DNA from: Bacteroidales bacterium
GTDB taxonomy: Bacteria > Bacteroidota > Bacteroidia > Bacteroidales > UBA6680
Length of the DNA stretch: 64,000 nucleotides
Assembly (NCBI GenBank): GCA_025210735.1
Contig: JAOARD010000073.1
Coordinates: 62,001 to 126,000 of the forward strand
Direction: 5' to 3'
The translations under genes and the position numbers were made by a program. Below, in pieces: positions 1 through 8,786 of the stretch (position 1 is its first letter; every line of letters starts with the position of its first letter). A model generated the notes under the pieces. The model was not told the DNA's origin, did no database searches, and saw nothing but the letters and a program-made list of their open reading frames with translations.

Positions 1-384
1 TATACATATTATAAATCGTCTGTTGCTGGAGGAACAAACATATCAAAGGCTTTTACATTAGCTGAGAAGATTATTACAGATCAGAATCTTGCCAGAGACT
101 ATAACATATATATACTTTATGGTACCGATGGAGATGACTGGGACAGAACAGGAAAAGATACAATTGAAAGCGTAAAAAGGCTTACCGAAATTGTTAACAG
201 AATAGGCTGCACAGTTGTACGTAACTCATATGCATCGGCAACTATGACAACTTTTGAACGATATATTATTGGTTCAGGTCTTATAAGGTTAAGAAGTGAT
301 AAGTTAAGACTTGATGCTTTTCCGTCTACACTATTTAATGAGAATAGATTGGTTGAGGGTATAAGAAAACTATTAAGTGAATAA
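1..384 (+). CDS. DUF444 (YeaH/YhbH) family protein, C-terminal part
   Basis: The gene enters from the left edge, so only about 127 C-terminal residues are visible, open from base 1 to a TAA at 382-384. The fragment carries the von Willebrand A-like end typical of YeaH/YhbH proteins: GGTNIS, then IYILYGTDGDDWDR with an acidic cluster. These proteins are known as partners of the PrkA kinase in stress responses; the biochemical role is unresolved. SpoVR follows after 2 bases and PrkA after that, so this is the classic three-gene set, here in the order DUF444, SpoVR, PrkA. Family assignment is confident from context and motif; the N-terminus cannot be judged. Confidence 0.85.
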   Translation, partial: YTYYKSSVAGGTNISKAFTLAEKIITDQNLARDYNIYILYGTDGDDWDRTGKDTIESVKRLTEIVNRIGCTVVRNSYASATMTTFERYIIGSGLIRLRSDKLRLDAFPSTLFNENRLVEGIRKLLSE

Positions 385-386
385 CC

Positions 387-1985
387 ATGGAACTCATAAA
401 TCAGAGAACAAAAAAGATTATGGAAGAGTGTAAAATGCGCTCTAAAGATGCCGGTTTGGTATTTGACGATGAGAGTCTTGAATACATAATCACCAATAAG
501 GATATGATCGAACTCTCTCCAAAAAACATGATTCCAACACTATATGATTATTGGGTTAACGATGTTGAGGTACTAAAGGGTAAAGGATTATACAAAGCAT
601 ATCCAACAAACCCATATGAGACTGTAATAAACTCAAGACCAGCAATATCATTTTACAACGACAATAATCCAGATTGGTTAAATATCATGATCTTCTATCA
701 TGTGTTGGCTCATATTGATTTCTTTCAGAACAACAGATTCTTTAAACATACATGGAATGATGATTTTGTAGGACAAGCACTTGCCGACAAAAGGCTTATT
801 GCATCGTACCGTATTGAACATGGTAGATGGGTTGATTATGTTATTGAGTTTGCCAGATCTATTGATAATATAACCTCTTATTACACCCTGATAAAAGACG
901 AAGTTAAAGACAATATGTCTGATAAACTCAGATACTATTTTGAGATATTTCTACAAAAAGAGAAAGGTGTTACTCACGCCGAAATATTTAATGAGGTAGA
1001 GAGATATAACAAGCTTAAAGAGAAAAGTGGTAATGTTACTGAACGTATATTTTTTGCCGGTATCAAAAATAAATATCCGGAATTAACCACAATGTACTCT
1101 ACATGGCAAAAAAAACATGCTACAGAAGATATTAACGATGTACTAGAGTATATCAGAGATAACTCGCCTTTTCTTATGAAACAGGAGAATTCATGGATGA
1201 AGGATATACTTACAATAATAAGAAATAGTGCAAACTATTTTGCTCCACAAATACGTACAAAGATTATTAACGAAGGTTGGGCATCATACTGGCACGACAG
1301 ATTGTTCAGGTCTGACGACAGAATAAAGGGGCACGAAGTTGCATATGCTGAGGTTAATGCAAAAGTAACATCACTGAACAGAGTTGGTATTAATCCTTAT
1401 GCCATAGGTATGCGTCTTGTTGATTATGTACGAGAACTAAACGATAAAGGTAAAACAAGTTACACTTTTCAGACACTTCTATCAGCTGAAGAGCGGGAAA
1501 AATATAATAAAAACACCGGACTTGGTGACAAAGCACTGTTCAAGCTGAGAAATAATTTCTCTGATTTCAGCCTGATAAACACATTTATTGATCAGGATTT
1601 TATTGACAAACATAACCTGTTTGTTGCTGGTAAAAGAATGCGACGCGATATTAATATGATAGAGTATTATGTAAAAAGCAGGAAAGCAAACGATTACAAA
1701 AATATGATTCTTGATTCTATGTACCATCCTCCCGTTATTAAAATAAACAAGGAGAAAACAAAATCAGAGATTCTTTATCTTGATCATAAATTTGAAGGTA
1801 AACAGTTGGTATTTGAGTATATATCTGATGTAATGATTGGACTTGAATTTCTGTGGGGAGGAGAGATAAAACTTGAAACAACAGAGATATATCCGGCACC
1901 ATCTGCTTCAACAGAGATGCAGTTTGAATACAGAAGGGTTGTATATAGCATGGTTGATAAAAGGTTAAAAAGAATAGAGCTGTGA
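387..1985 (+). CDS. SpoVR family protein
   Basis: A 532-residue protein close in length to E. coli YcgB (about 510). The N-terminal half contains the family's histidine-rich stretch (FYHVLAHIDFFQNN, then FKHTWNDDF) and the middle has the hallmark NEGWASYWH. The start ATG lies 2 bases after the upstream stop, so translation is probably coupled. SpoVR was named for a spore-cortex role in Bacillus but is widespread in non-sporulating bacteria, where it co-occurs with PrkA and the DUF444 protein. Its molecular activity is not established. It is cytoplasmic as judged by the absence of a signal peptide or membrane segment. Identification is firm, function is not. Confidence 0.9.
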   Translation: MELINQRTKKIMEECKMRSKDAGLVFDDESLEYIITNKDMIELSPKNMIPTLYDYWVNDVEVLKGKGLYKAYPTNPYETVINSRPAISFYNDNNPDWLNIMIFYHVLAHIDFFQNNRFFKHTWNDDFVGQALADKRLIASYRIEHGRWVDYVIEFARSIDNITSYYTLIKDEVKDNMSDKLRYYFEIFLQKEKGVTHAEIFNEVERYNKLKEKSGNVTERIFFAGIKNKYPELTTMYSTWQKKHATEDINDVLEYIRDNSPFLMKQENSWMKDILTIIRNSANYFAPQIRTKIINEGWASYWHDRLFRSDDRIKGHEVAYAEVNAKVTSLNRVGINPYAIGMRLVDYVRELNDKGKTSYTFQTLLSAEEREKYNKNTGLGDKALFKLRNNFSDFSLINTFIDQDFIDKHNLFVAGKRMRRDINMIEYYVKSRKANDYKNMILDSMYHPPVIKINKEKTKSEILYLDHKFEGKQLVFEYISDVMIGLEFLWGGEIKLETTEIYPAPSASTEMQFEYRRVVYSMVDKRLKRIEL

Positions 1986-2019
1986 AACTAACATGTACAA
2001 ATGATTTTCACATCGGAAA

Positions 2020-4356
2020 ATGAAAAACAAATTTAAACAGATGAGTAACAGCAATAAAAATGAACTGGATAAGATTAAGATGCAAATGTCGGCAAAAGGA
2101 GAACGACTTGAAGCTCTTATATCTCTTGGTGAGTCTATAAAAAAAAGCTCTGTCTTTGATCCTATAAGCTTCAACGACTTTTTATATACAGCAACACGCA
2201 ATCCTAAGGTTGTATTCAGAGATATATATCAACTCTTTTACGATATGGTTCACCACTATATTAAAGGAATAAAAGGTAGTATTAAAACATTTCATACTGC
2301 TGAAGAGGATTTCTCTGACTATGACTGTTCTGCTCTGTTTGAGGAAAAATGCGATGAACCATTCTTTGCCGATACAATGTTTGTTACCAGACTTATAAAG
2401 ATGGTTAACAGCTTTAAACTTGCTGCTCAAAAAAACCAAATTATACTTTTTGACGGACCTCCGGGTAGTGGAAAAAGTACATTCCTGAACAACATACTTT
2501 TTAAACTTGAGGAATATACTAAAACCCCGGGGGGTGCCTTTTACTCAACATTGTGGCATATTGATATAGAAAAACTTGGAGGTTATTCACGATTAATTGA
2601 GCAGATAAAAAGTCACAACAATGGTAAGGATAGTGAAACAATTATATCTCAGTTTCCAGCAGCTATTCACAACGAACGTTATCTTGATTTTGCATGTCCA
2701 AATCATGATCACCCCATAATACAGATTCCAAAAGTTTACAGAAGAAAGTTCCTGAATGAGATGATTCCGGGTGGAAAATTCAAACACACACTATTCAGAC
2801 ACAAAGAGTACGAGTGGGTGTTTAAAGATATACCATGCAGTATCTGTAGTTCAATATATTCTGCTCTGGCAAACATACTTGACGACACTGTAGATATATA
2901 CAATATGATTATGGTTCGCAGATCTGAATTTGACAGGCAAACAGGCGTTGGAATAAGCGTTTATAATCCAGGCGACCCTGTTATTAAGAAACCTATAACA
3001 AATCCAATATTACAACAGATGATAAACAGTCTGTTAAATACAGACAGGGTAAGATACATCTACTCTCCTCTTGCCAATACAAATAATGGAGTTATGGCTC
3101 TTATGGATATTAAGGAGAACAATATTGAGCGCCTGCGTGATCTTCACGGAATTGTAAGTGATGGTATTCATAAAGTTGAGTTTGTTGAGGAGAGAATAAG
3201 AACAATATTTATTGGTCTTGTAAATCCAGCCGATAAAGAGCATTATGATAAGATTCCATCTTTCCGTGACAGAATTGCAACAGTAAAAATTCCTTATATA
3301 CTTGACTACGAAACAGAGACAGAGATATACATTAACAAATTCGGGCGTGCAATTACCGCTCGTTTTCTTCCGGGAGTTCTTGAGAACTTTGCTAAACTAG
3401 TTATTGCTTCGCGCGTATCTACTCTTGCTACAGAAATCAGACGCTGGCTTAAGGATGAAAAGATATATGCCAAACATACCGACCCGGATCTGTTACTACT
3501 TAAACTTGAGTTATATACAGGTCGTATTCCAGACTGGATTACAGAAGAGGATGTTGCCAACTATACAGATGAGGTTCAGAAAGATATCTCTCATGCAGCA
3601 TCTTTTGAGGGCGACAAAGGTGTTTCTGGTCGCCAGTCTCTTATTTTGTTCAATATGTTTATGGCTAAATATTCGTCATCTAACAGACTCATTACTATTG
3701 ATAATGTAATTGAGTTTGCCAGAGAGAACTCTGAGTTAAAAAGACAGATTCCTCACAGCATAATTAAACCTCTTACTGAACAGTACAATTACAGTGTACT
3801 ACAACAGGTTAAACAGGCAATATACTCTTATAATAAAGAGGAGATATCTAAAACAATTATGAACTATCTGTTTGCTCTTAGTTTTGAGCCGGGAACAGAA
3901 AAACTATCTCCATATACAAACGAAAATATTGAGATTACAGAGGAGTTCTTTAACGAAATTGAAAATAATCTTTTAGGTGCTAAAATAAGTAACGAAGAGA
4001 AAATCAGATTCAGAGATGTAACCAGAAAAGAGTTTATATCAAAGACACTTACAATAGATATAAAAATAAACAACATCCCTATTTCAGATACAGAACAGTT
4101 TCAGAAGTTGATAAAACTTTACAGAAAGAATCTTAAAGAGAACTCTTTAAATAACTATATTAACAATAACAATTTCAGAAGAGCGGTAATTGATTATGAT
4201 AAACCTGCATTTATGAGTTATGACAAACAAATAAGAACTGATGTTAACACCCTTATAAGAAACATGAGAAAAGAATTTAAGTATTCATTAAAGGGTGCTC
4301 AGCAAATTGTTGCTTACGTTTTTGACAACAGACTATTTAACCAGTTTAAAACTTAG
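2020..4356 (+). CDS. prkA: PrkA family serine protein kinase / AAA ATPase
   Basis: A 778-residue protein with a Walker A motif GPPGSGKS at residues 146-153. A cysteine/histidine cluster follows (CPNHDHP near residue 225, CSIC near 280), matching the insertion seen in PrkA/YeaG AAA domains. The later region resembles the family, including the RIATVKIPYILDYETE segment followed by an arginine-rich stretch. It is longer than E. coli YeaG (about 640 residues), with extra sequence at both ends. PrkA proteins are annotated as serine kinases and some act mainly as AAA ATPases or proteases. The gene closes the DUF444-SpoVR-PrkA operon, 34 bases after SpoVR. Its stop is 2 bases from the stop of the convergent MATE gene. 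Confidence 0.88.
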   Translation: MKNKFKQMSNSNKNELDKIKMQMSAKGERLEALISLGESIKKSSVFDPISFNDFLYTATRNPKVVFRDIYQLFYDMVHHYIKGIKGSIKTFHTAEEDFSDYDCSALFEEKCDEPFFADTMFVTRLIKMVNSFKLAAQKNQIILFDGPPGSGKSTFLNNILFKLEEYTKTPGGAFYSTLWHIDIEKLGGYSRLIEQIKSHNNGKDSETIISQFPAAIHNERYLDFACPNHDHPIIQIPKVYRRKFLNEMIPGGKFKHTLFRHKEYEWVFKDIPCSICSSIYSALANILDDTVDIYNMIMVRRSEFDRQTGVGISVYNPGDPVIKKPITNPILQQMINSLLNTDRVRYIYSPLANTNNGVMALMDIKENNIERLRDLHGIVSDGIHKVEFVEERIRTIFIGLVNPADKEHYDKIPSFRDRIATVKIPYILDYETETEIYINKFGRAITARFLPGVLENFAKLVIASRVSTLATEIRRWLKDEKIYAKHTDPDLLLLKLELYTGRIPDWITEEDVANYTDEVQKDISHAASFEGDKGVSGRQSLILFNMFMAKYSSSNRLITIDNVIEFARENSELKRQIPHSIIKPLTEQYNYSVLQQVKQAIYSYNKEEISKTIMNYLFALSFEPGTEKLSPYTNENIEITEEFFNEIENNLLGAKISNEEKIRFRDVTRKEFISKTLTIDIKINNIPISDTEQFQKLIKLYRKNLKENSLNNYINNNNFRRAVIDYDKPAFMSYDKQIRTDVNTLIRNMRKEFKYSLKGAQQIVAYVFDNRLFNQFKT

Positions 4357-4358
4357 TT

Positions 4359-5663
4359 CTATACTATATCGGCCTTGCTATACACAGATCTGTTTGCTAA
4401 TAGAGTCTGCATAACTCCGCGCATACCTAAAAAAACAACAAATGCAGCCCATATAGCATGGTTCTCTATAAATTGTATTAAAACATAATATATAGCAAAA
4501 AACATTAACGATGCTACCAGCATTGAATTACGCATACCAACAGATGCTGTTGCTCCAACATAAATACCATCCCATAAAAACGATGCAAAGCTTACAACAG
4601 GTATTGCCACAATCCACCATCGGTATGTCTCTGCCAAATCTATAACAGAAGTTTCTGAGGTCATAACAAGCATCAACTCTCTTAAACCTGTTGCATATAT
4701 AGCAGAAAACATTATACTTATAACTGCGCCAAACAGAAATATTCTTCTCACAACTCTCTCTAGATATCGCCTGTTTCTCTCCCCTATATACAAGCCTGTA
4801 AGTGCTTCTCCTGCATATGCAAATCCATCGGTAATGTATGAGAATAGTGTAAAAAATTGCAGGAGAACTGTATTAACTGCCAGAACAGAATCTCCAATAG
4901 CTGCTGACTTTGCTGTAATAAACGACAGTACAAACAACAGACACATTGTACGTATAAATATATCTCTGCCAACCCTCATAAAAAGCACTATTGCTTTAAT
5001 GTTAACAATCTCTTTAAATGTGGTAAACCTGAAAACATTTCCAAATCGTTTAAAAAGAAAGAATATTGCCATAAGCAGTCCTATGTACTGTGCCAACACA
5101 GTCCCAAGAGCTACTCCTTCTACATCCATATCAAACAGATATATAAATGTTGCACTAAACAAAATATTCAGAATATTTATTGCTATAGATATTATCATAG
5201 GAATTCTTGCATTCTGCATACCAATAAACCAACCCATAAATGAGTACAAACCTATTGTTGCCGGAGCCGCCCAAACCCTTACATAAAAGTACTGCCGTGC
5301 AAGATTTTCAACCTCCTCTCCTCCTGACACAATACTAAAACTAAGCATCTCTACAGGTACCTGAAGTAACATAATAAGCAAAGCACCAATAGCACCAATA
5401 AACAGACTCTGACCTAAAAGCCTTGATGTTTCAGATTTATTTTTTTTACCGTATGCCTGAGCTGTAAACCCGGTTGTTCCCATACGTAAAAAACTAAATC
5501 CCCAGTATACAAAACTGAATATCATTCCACCCAAAGCAACGGCACCAATATACTTGTCAGACCCCAGATGTCCTACTAGTCCGGTATCAAACATACCAAC
5601 AAGCGGAACTGTAATATTACTTATTATATTAGGTATTGCTAATCGCAATATTTTTCTGTTCAT
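4359..5663 (-). CDS. MATE family efflux transporter (DinF-like)
   Basis: A 434-residue, very hydrophobic protein with about twelve predicted membrane segments. The start fits the MATE/DinF pattern (LAIPNIISNITVPLVGMFDTGLVG), where the conserved aspartate sits in the first helix pair. MATE proteins export cationic drugs or metabolites across the inner membrane using sodium or proton gradients; the substrate cannot be read from sequence. It is a single-gene unit, convergent with prkA and separated from it by only 2 bases. A possible minus-strand promoter box TATATTTG lies at 5681-5688. No drug specificity should be inferred. Confidence 0.9.
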   Translation of the reverse strand: MNRKILRLAIPNIISNITVPLVGMFDTGLVGHLGSDKYIGAVALGGMIFSFVYWGFSFLRMGTTGFTAQAYGKKNKSETSRLLGQSLFIGAIGALLIMLLQVPVEMLSFSIVSGGEEVENLARQYFYVRVWAAPATIGLYSFMGWFIGMQNARIPMIISIAINILNILFSATFIYLFDMDVEGVALGTVLAQYIGLLMAIFFLFKRFGNVFRFTTFKEIVNIKAIVLFMRVGRDIFIRTMCLLFVLSFITAKSAAIGDSVLAVNTVLLQFFTLFSYITDGFAYAGEALTGLYIGERNRRYLERVVRRIFLFGAVISIMFSAIYATGLRELMLVMTSETSVIDLAETYRWWIVAIPVVSFASFLWDGIYVGATASVGMRNSMLVASLMFFAIYYVLIQFIENHAIWAAFVVFLGMRGVMQTLLANRSVYSKADIV

Positions 5664-5849
5664 CGCAAAAATAATTTCTACAAATATATATCAATATCTT
5701 ACAAGGTTATAACAAACCTTATGTTCTCTAATATCGATATCATCTATATTAAAAAGCATAATTTTTTATCTAAACACAAAACCTTTTTTTATTATCATTG
5801 TTTAAGTAAGTGAAAAATGAAAGAGTTTAATAAATAAAAATATTTAGAT

Positions 5850-6425
5850 ATGAAATTTGAATTACCAAAATTGCCATACGCAAACAACGCACTTGAACCA
5901 CATATTAAAGAGCAAACAATTAATTATCACTATGGCAAACACCATCAGGCATATGTAAACAATCTTAATAATCTTGTTCCTGGTACTGAGTTTGAGAACT
6001 CAACACTTGAAGACATTATTATGAAGGCTGATGGAGGTATCTTTAATAATGCGGCACAAATCTGGAATCACACATTCTATTTTGAGTCGTTCTCTCCAAA
6101 TCCAAAAAGTGCTCCAACAGGCAACCTTGAGGCTGCTATTGTTCGCGATTTTGGTTCGTTTGATGCATTTAAAGAGCAATTTACAAAAGCTGCTGCAACA
6201 CTGTTTGGTTCAGGTTGGGCATGGCTTTCAGCTGATAAAGATGGTAAACTACATATTACACAAGAGTCTAACGCGGGTAACCCAATGCGTAATGGTCTTA
6301 AGCCTCTTTTAACATGTGATGTTTGGGAGCATGCTTACTATCTTGACTACCAAAACGTAAGACCTTCATATATTGGTTCTTTCTGGAACATTATAGATTG
6401 GGCTGTTATTGAAAATCGTTTTTAA
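5850..6425 (+). CDS. sodB: Iron-type superoxide dismutase
   Basis: A 191-residue protein of the usual Fe/Mn-SOD length, converting superoxide to oxygen and hydrogen peroxide. The four metal ligands are visible: His27, His74, Asp157 and His161 (motif DVWEHAYY). The active-site glutamine sits at residue 70 in NNAAQIWNHTFYF, which is the Fe-type arrangement, although Bacteroidetes enzymes are often able to use either Fe or Mn. No signal peptide, so it is cytoplasmic. It is a single gene with a strong hairpin terminator just downstream. Its presence fits an anaerobe or microaerophile that meets oxygen (inference). Confidence 0.95.
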   Translation: MKFELPKLPYANNALEPHIKEQTINYHYGKHHQAYVNNLNNLVPGTEFENSTLEDIIMKADGGIFNNAAQIWNHTFYFESFSPNPKSAPTGNLEAAIVRDFGSFDAFKEQFTKAAATLFGSGWAWLSADKDGKLHITQESNAGNPMRNGLKPLLTCDVWEHAYYLDYQNVRPSYIGSFWNIIDWAVIENRF

Positions 6426-6444
6426 TTATTATTTCTGTAAAATC

Positions 6445-6474
6445 AAATGCCGGGGTTATTCTCCGGCATTTTTG
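6445..6474 (+). terminator. Rho-independent terminator after sodB
   Basis: The arms AATGCCGG (6446-6453) and CCGGCATT (6463-6470) pair perfectly around a short loop and run into a T-rich stretch. It lies 20 bases past the sodB stop. Confidence 0.8.
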
Positions 6475-6513
6475 CTTTATAGCTATCACATAAATCTATA
6501 CATACAACAATAC

Positions 6514-6530
6514 TTAGGTATAATACCTAA
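6514..6530. promoter_or_regulatory. Palindromic operator candidate upstream of nitroreductase
   Basis: A perfect 17-bp dyad TTAGGTAT-A-ATACCTAA, centred at 6522. It sits just upstream of a near-consensus promoter box TGATTTTG (6534-6541; consensus TAnnTTTG), where a repressor would overlap the promoter. The 11-bp core GGTATAATACC recurs twice upstream of the AAA+ ATPase near 25.65 kb. Confidence 0.55.
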
Positions 6531-6592
6531 AATTGATTTTGCATAGGAGACTACTATTTATATATTTATTGCTAATAATTAAAACAGTTATC

Positions 6593-7165
6593 ATGAACTT
6601 AAGAGATATAGTTATTAAAAACAGAAGTTACAGACGATTTGATGAGAACATTAAAGTAGAGTATAATGTATTGAAAGAACTTGTTGATATAGCAAGATAT
6701 ACGGCTTCTGCTCGTAATATACAACCACTTAAATACGCTATCGTAACTGATTCTGATAAATGCAATAAGGTATTTGATACACTAGCGTGGGCTGGTTATC
6801 TTAAAGAGTGGAAAGGGCCGGAAGAAGGTGAGCGTCCTACAGGTTATATTATTATGCTGGGAGATACTGAGATAACAAAAAATTTCTCTGTCGATCCGGG
6901 TATTACAGCTCAAACCATAATGCTTGGTGCTGTAGAAAAAGGACTTGGAGGCTGCATAATAATGGCTGTTGATAAAATTAAGCTACGCGAAGAACTTAAC
7001 ATTCCTGAACATCTTGATATAATTCAAGTGTTGGCTATTGGTAAACCTGTTGAGGAGGTTGTTGTTGAAGATATAATTAATAATGATTATAAGTATCATA
7101 GAGACGCAAATGGTACACATTTTGTGCCTAAACGTAAAACCGAAGATATTATCATAAAACTTTAA
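6593..7165 (+). CDS. Nitroreductase family protein
   Basis: A 190-residue FMN-dependent nitroreductase-fold protein when started at the ATG at 6593. The N-terminus MNLRDIVIKNRSYRRF is the conserved phosphate/FMN-binding start of this family, with ARYTASARNIQP following. The reading frame is open further upstream from a TTG at 6533, but that start would overlap the likely promoter box and prepend a hydrophobic stretch unlike the family. The later GGCIIMAVDK segment and LAIGKP motif are also typical. Substrate is unknown; such enzymes reduce nitro compounds, quinones or flavins with NAD(P)H. A palindromic operator lies just upstream, so regulated expression is likely. Confidence 0.85.
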   Translation: MNLRDIVIKNRSYRRFDENIKVEYNVLKELVDIARYTASARNIQPLKYAIVTDSDKCNKVFDTLAWAGYLKEWKGPEEGERPTGYIIMLGDTEITKNFSVDPGITAQTIMLGAVEKGLGGCIIMAVDKIKLREELNIPEHLDIIQVLAIGKPVEEVVVEDIINNDYKYHRDANGTHFVPKRKTEDIIIKL

Positions 7166-7174
7166 TCCTTAAAA

Positions 7175-7948
7175 ATGAAACGTACAATTCTGCCCTTAGT
7201 AATTCTGTTTATTTGTTCAACACTATTTGCCCAGATAAAAAAAACTGAGCAACAACATCCGGTAATATTCACAGGAGTTGTTGTTGATATTAAAACCCAA
7301 CAAGCACTTAATGGTGTAAATATCTCTATCGGATCTCTTATTGTTGGACACACAGATACTGATGGCAGATTCTCTATTGCTGCAACTCATGGCGATACAA
7401 TTAAGATATCATATATTGGATATAATCCAAAAGATTATATAGTATCAGATACTCTAAAACTGCATATGTATAATATTGGTTTTGCACTGTCAGAAAAAGA
7501 GTATGAAATTGAAACGGTTGTTGTATTCCCTTCAGGCGATTATAATGCCATGAAAAGTCAGATTCTTAATATGCCACTTGATAAAAATATAGAGAATGCC
7601 AATCGTAATTTCAGGAATTCAAAATATCAGGCATTAACACATCAGCCAACAAAACTTGATGCAGATGCTATTACTCAGCGAACAATAAGAGGTTTTGGTT
7701 ATAATGCTACAGAAACAGGTACTGTTTCAGGTGCACAGAGTTTTAATGCTATAATGATACCTCTTTTTATTGCGAATCTGATAAAAGATATGAACAAACC
7801 AGAGACTCCTGCACCAATAAAGATGGAACAACATAATATTGATTGGGTTCAGAATTATTTCAAGAACAAATGGAGCAGAATAGATAGCACAAAAAAAGAT
7901 ATTGATAAACCTGAAGAGACATCAGTAGATGAAATGATGATTTTGTAA
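7175..7948 (+). CDS. Carboxypeptidase-regulatory-like (CarboxypepD_reg) domain secreted protein
   Basis: A 257-residue protein with a clear signal peptide (about residues 1-20, ending FAQ). Residues about 30-110 form the beta-sandwich common at the start of Bacteroidetes outer membrane proteins, with FTGVVVDIKTQQALNGVNI, DTDGRFSI and ISYIGY. The remainder (from about 125) has no recognisable domain. No beta-barrel follows, so it is not a TonB receptor. It lies 9 bases after the nitroreductase and may be co-transcribed with it. Probably periplasmic or outer-membrane associated; function unknown. Confidence 0.75.
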   Translation: MKRTILPLVILFICSTLFAQIKKTEQQHPVIFTGVVVDIKTQQALNGVNISIGSLIVGHTDTDGRFSIAATHGDTIKISYIGYNPKDYIVSDTLKLHMYNIGFALSEKEYEIETVVVFPSGDYNAMKSQILNMPLDKNIENANRNFRNSKYQALTHQPTKLDADAITQRTIRGFGYNATETGTVSGAQSFNAIMIPLFIANLIKDMNKPETPAPIKMEQHNIDWVQNYFKNKWSRIDSTKKDIDKPEETSVDEMMIL

Positions 7949-7958
7949 ACAGAGAAAA

Positions 7959-7981
7959 ATACCCCGGACTTACCGGGGTTA
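7959..7981 (+). terminator. Hairpin downstream of the CarboxypepD_reg gene
   Basis: The arms ACCCCGG and CCGGGGT pair perfectly around the loop ACTTA, 12 bases after the stop codon. A long T tract is lacking, so terminator activity is plausible rather than certain. Confidence 0.55.
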
Positions 7982-8114
7982 GAAGTTGTTTAAGGAGAAC
8001 TGTGTTTATAACAATTCTGTTGTGCTAACAAAAGTATCAAGGCTCTGCGCAAGCTTTTTGCGTATATAAAAATTTTATTGTAATCAGGTAGTAAATTATA
8101 CACACGTAAATATC

Positions 8115-8639
8115 ATGACAAAGGTTCTATTCAGAGAGAAACAGAGATTTAACCAACTGTGGATATGGATACTTATAATAGGATCAACTCTTATTACAGT
8201 AATACCTTTTGCCTCCGGATTACATCAACAGCTAATTCTTAAAGAACCATGGGGAAACAACCCAATGTCAGACACTTCCCTGATAATTTTCAGCTTATCA
8301 ACATTTGCACTTATGTTTGGTATCATTATCCTGTTCTGCATACTAAAACTTGAAACCGTAATAACCGAGAATACAATTACTGTTAAATATTTTCCTTTTA
8401 TAAGAAAAGGCAGATTCATTAAAGCAGACGAAATATCAGATATATATGTAAGAGAGTATAACCCTGTTTCGGAATACGGTGGATGGGGTATTAAAGGCAC
8501 GTCAAAAAACAGATGCTACAATACCAGAGGTAAATTGGGTATACAAATTATCCTTAATAGTGGTAACAAAATTCTTATTGGTACTCAAAAAAAAGAGATG
8601 GCTAAAGCAATAGTCAAAAAGGTAAAGAGTAAATTATAG
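8115..8639 (+). CDS. Two-helix membrane protein with PH-like C-terminal domain, uncharacterised
   Basis: A 174-residue protein with two membrane segments (about residues 15-35 and 57-80) and a soluble C-terminal half with an alternating beta pattern. Conserved-looking motifs include EYGGWGIKG, CYNTRGKLGIQI and ILIGTQK, which resemble small bacterial membrane proteins with a pleckstrin-homology-like fold (possibly the DUF6141 group; that name is from memory and unverified). It stands alone, with 166 bases before it and 147 after. Its role is unknown. Confidence 0.65.
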   Translation: MTKVLFREKQRFNQLWIWILIIGSTLITVIPFASGLHQQLILKEPWGNNPMSDTSLIIFSLSTFALMFGIIILFCILKLETVITENTITVKYFPFIRKGRFIKADEISDIYVREYNPVSEYGGWGIKGTSKNRCYNTRGKLGIQIILNSGNKILIGTQKKEMAKAIVKKVKSKL

Positions 8640-8786
8640 TTGTTATCTATTATCGGTTACTCTTAAAAAAGGATAAAATAAAACAAATATTACCTTAAGT
8701 TTAGTAACTATATAGTTCTGGTTACGTATTAACTATGTATCTGTATAAGATACGTTTAGTTTACAAATAACTCAGAACATACATCT

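Noticed and set aside
4834..5286. 150-residue plus-strand open frame inside the MATE gene
   Set aside because: It is the antisense reading of a clear MATE transporter and has no recognisable domain.
6533..6592. Longer N-terminus for the nitroreductase from a TTG start
   Set aside because: The TTG lies at the likely promoter box, and the family's conserved start begins at the ATG at 6593.
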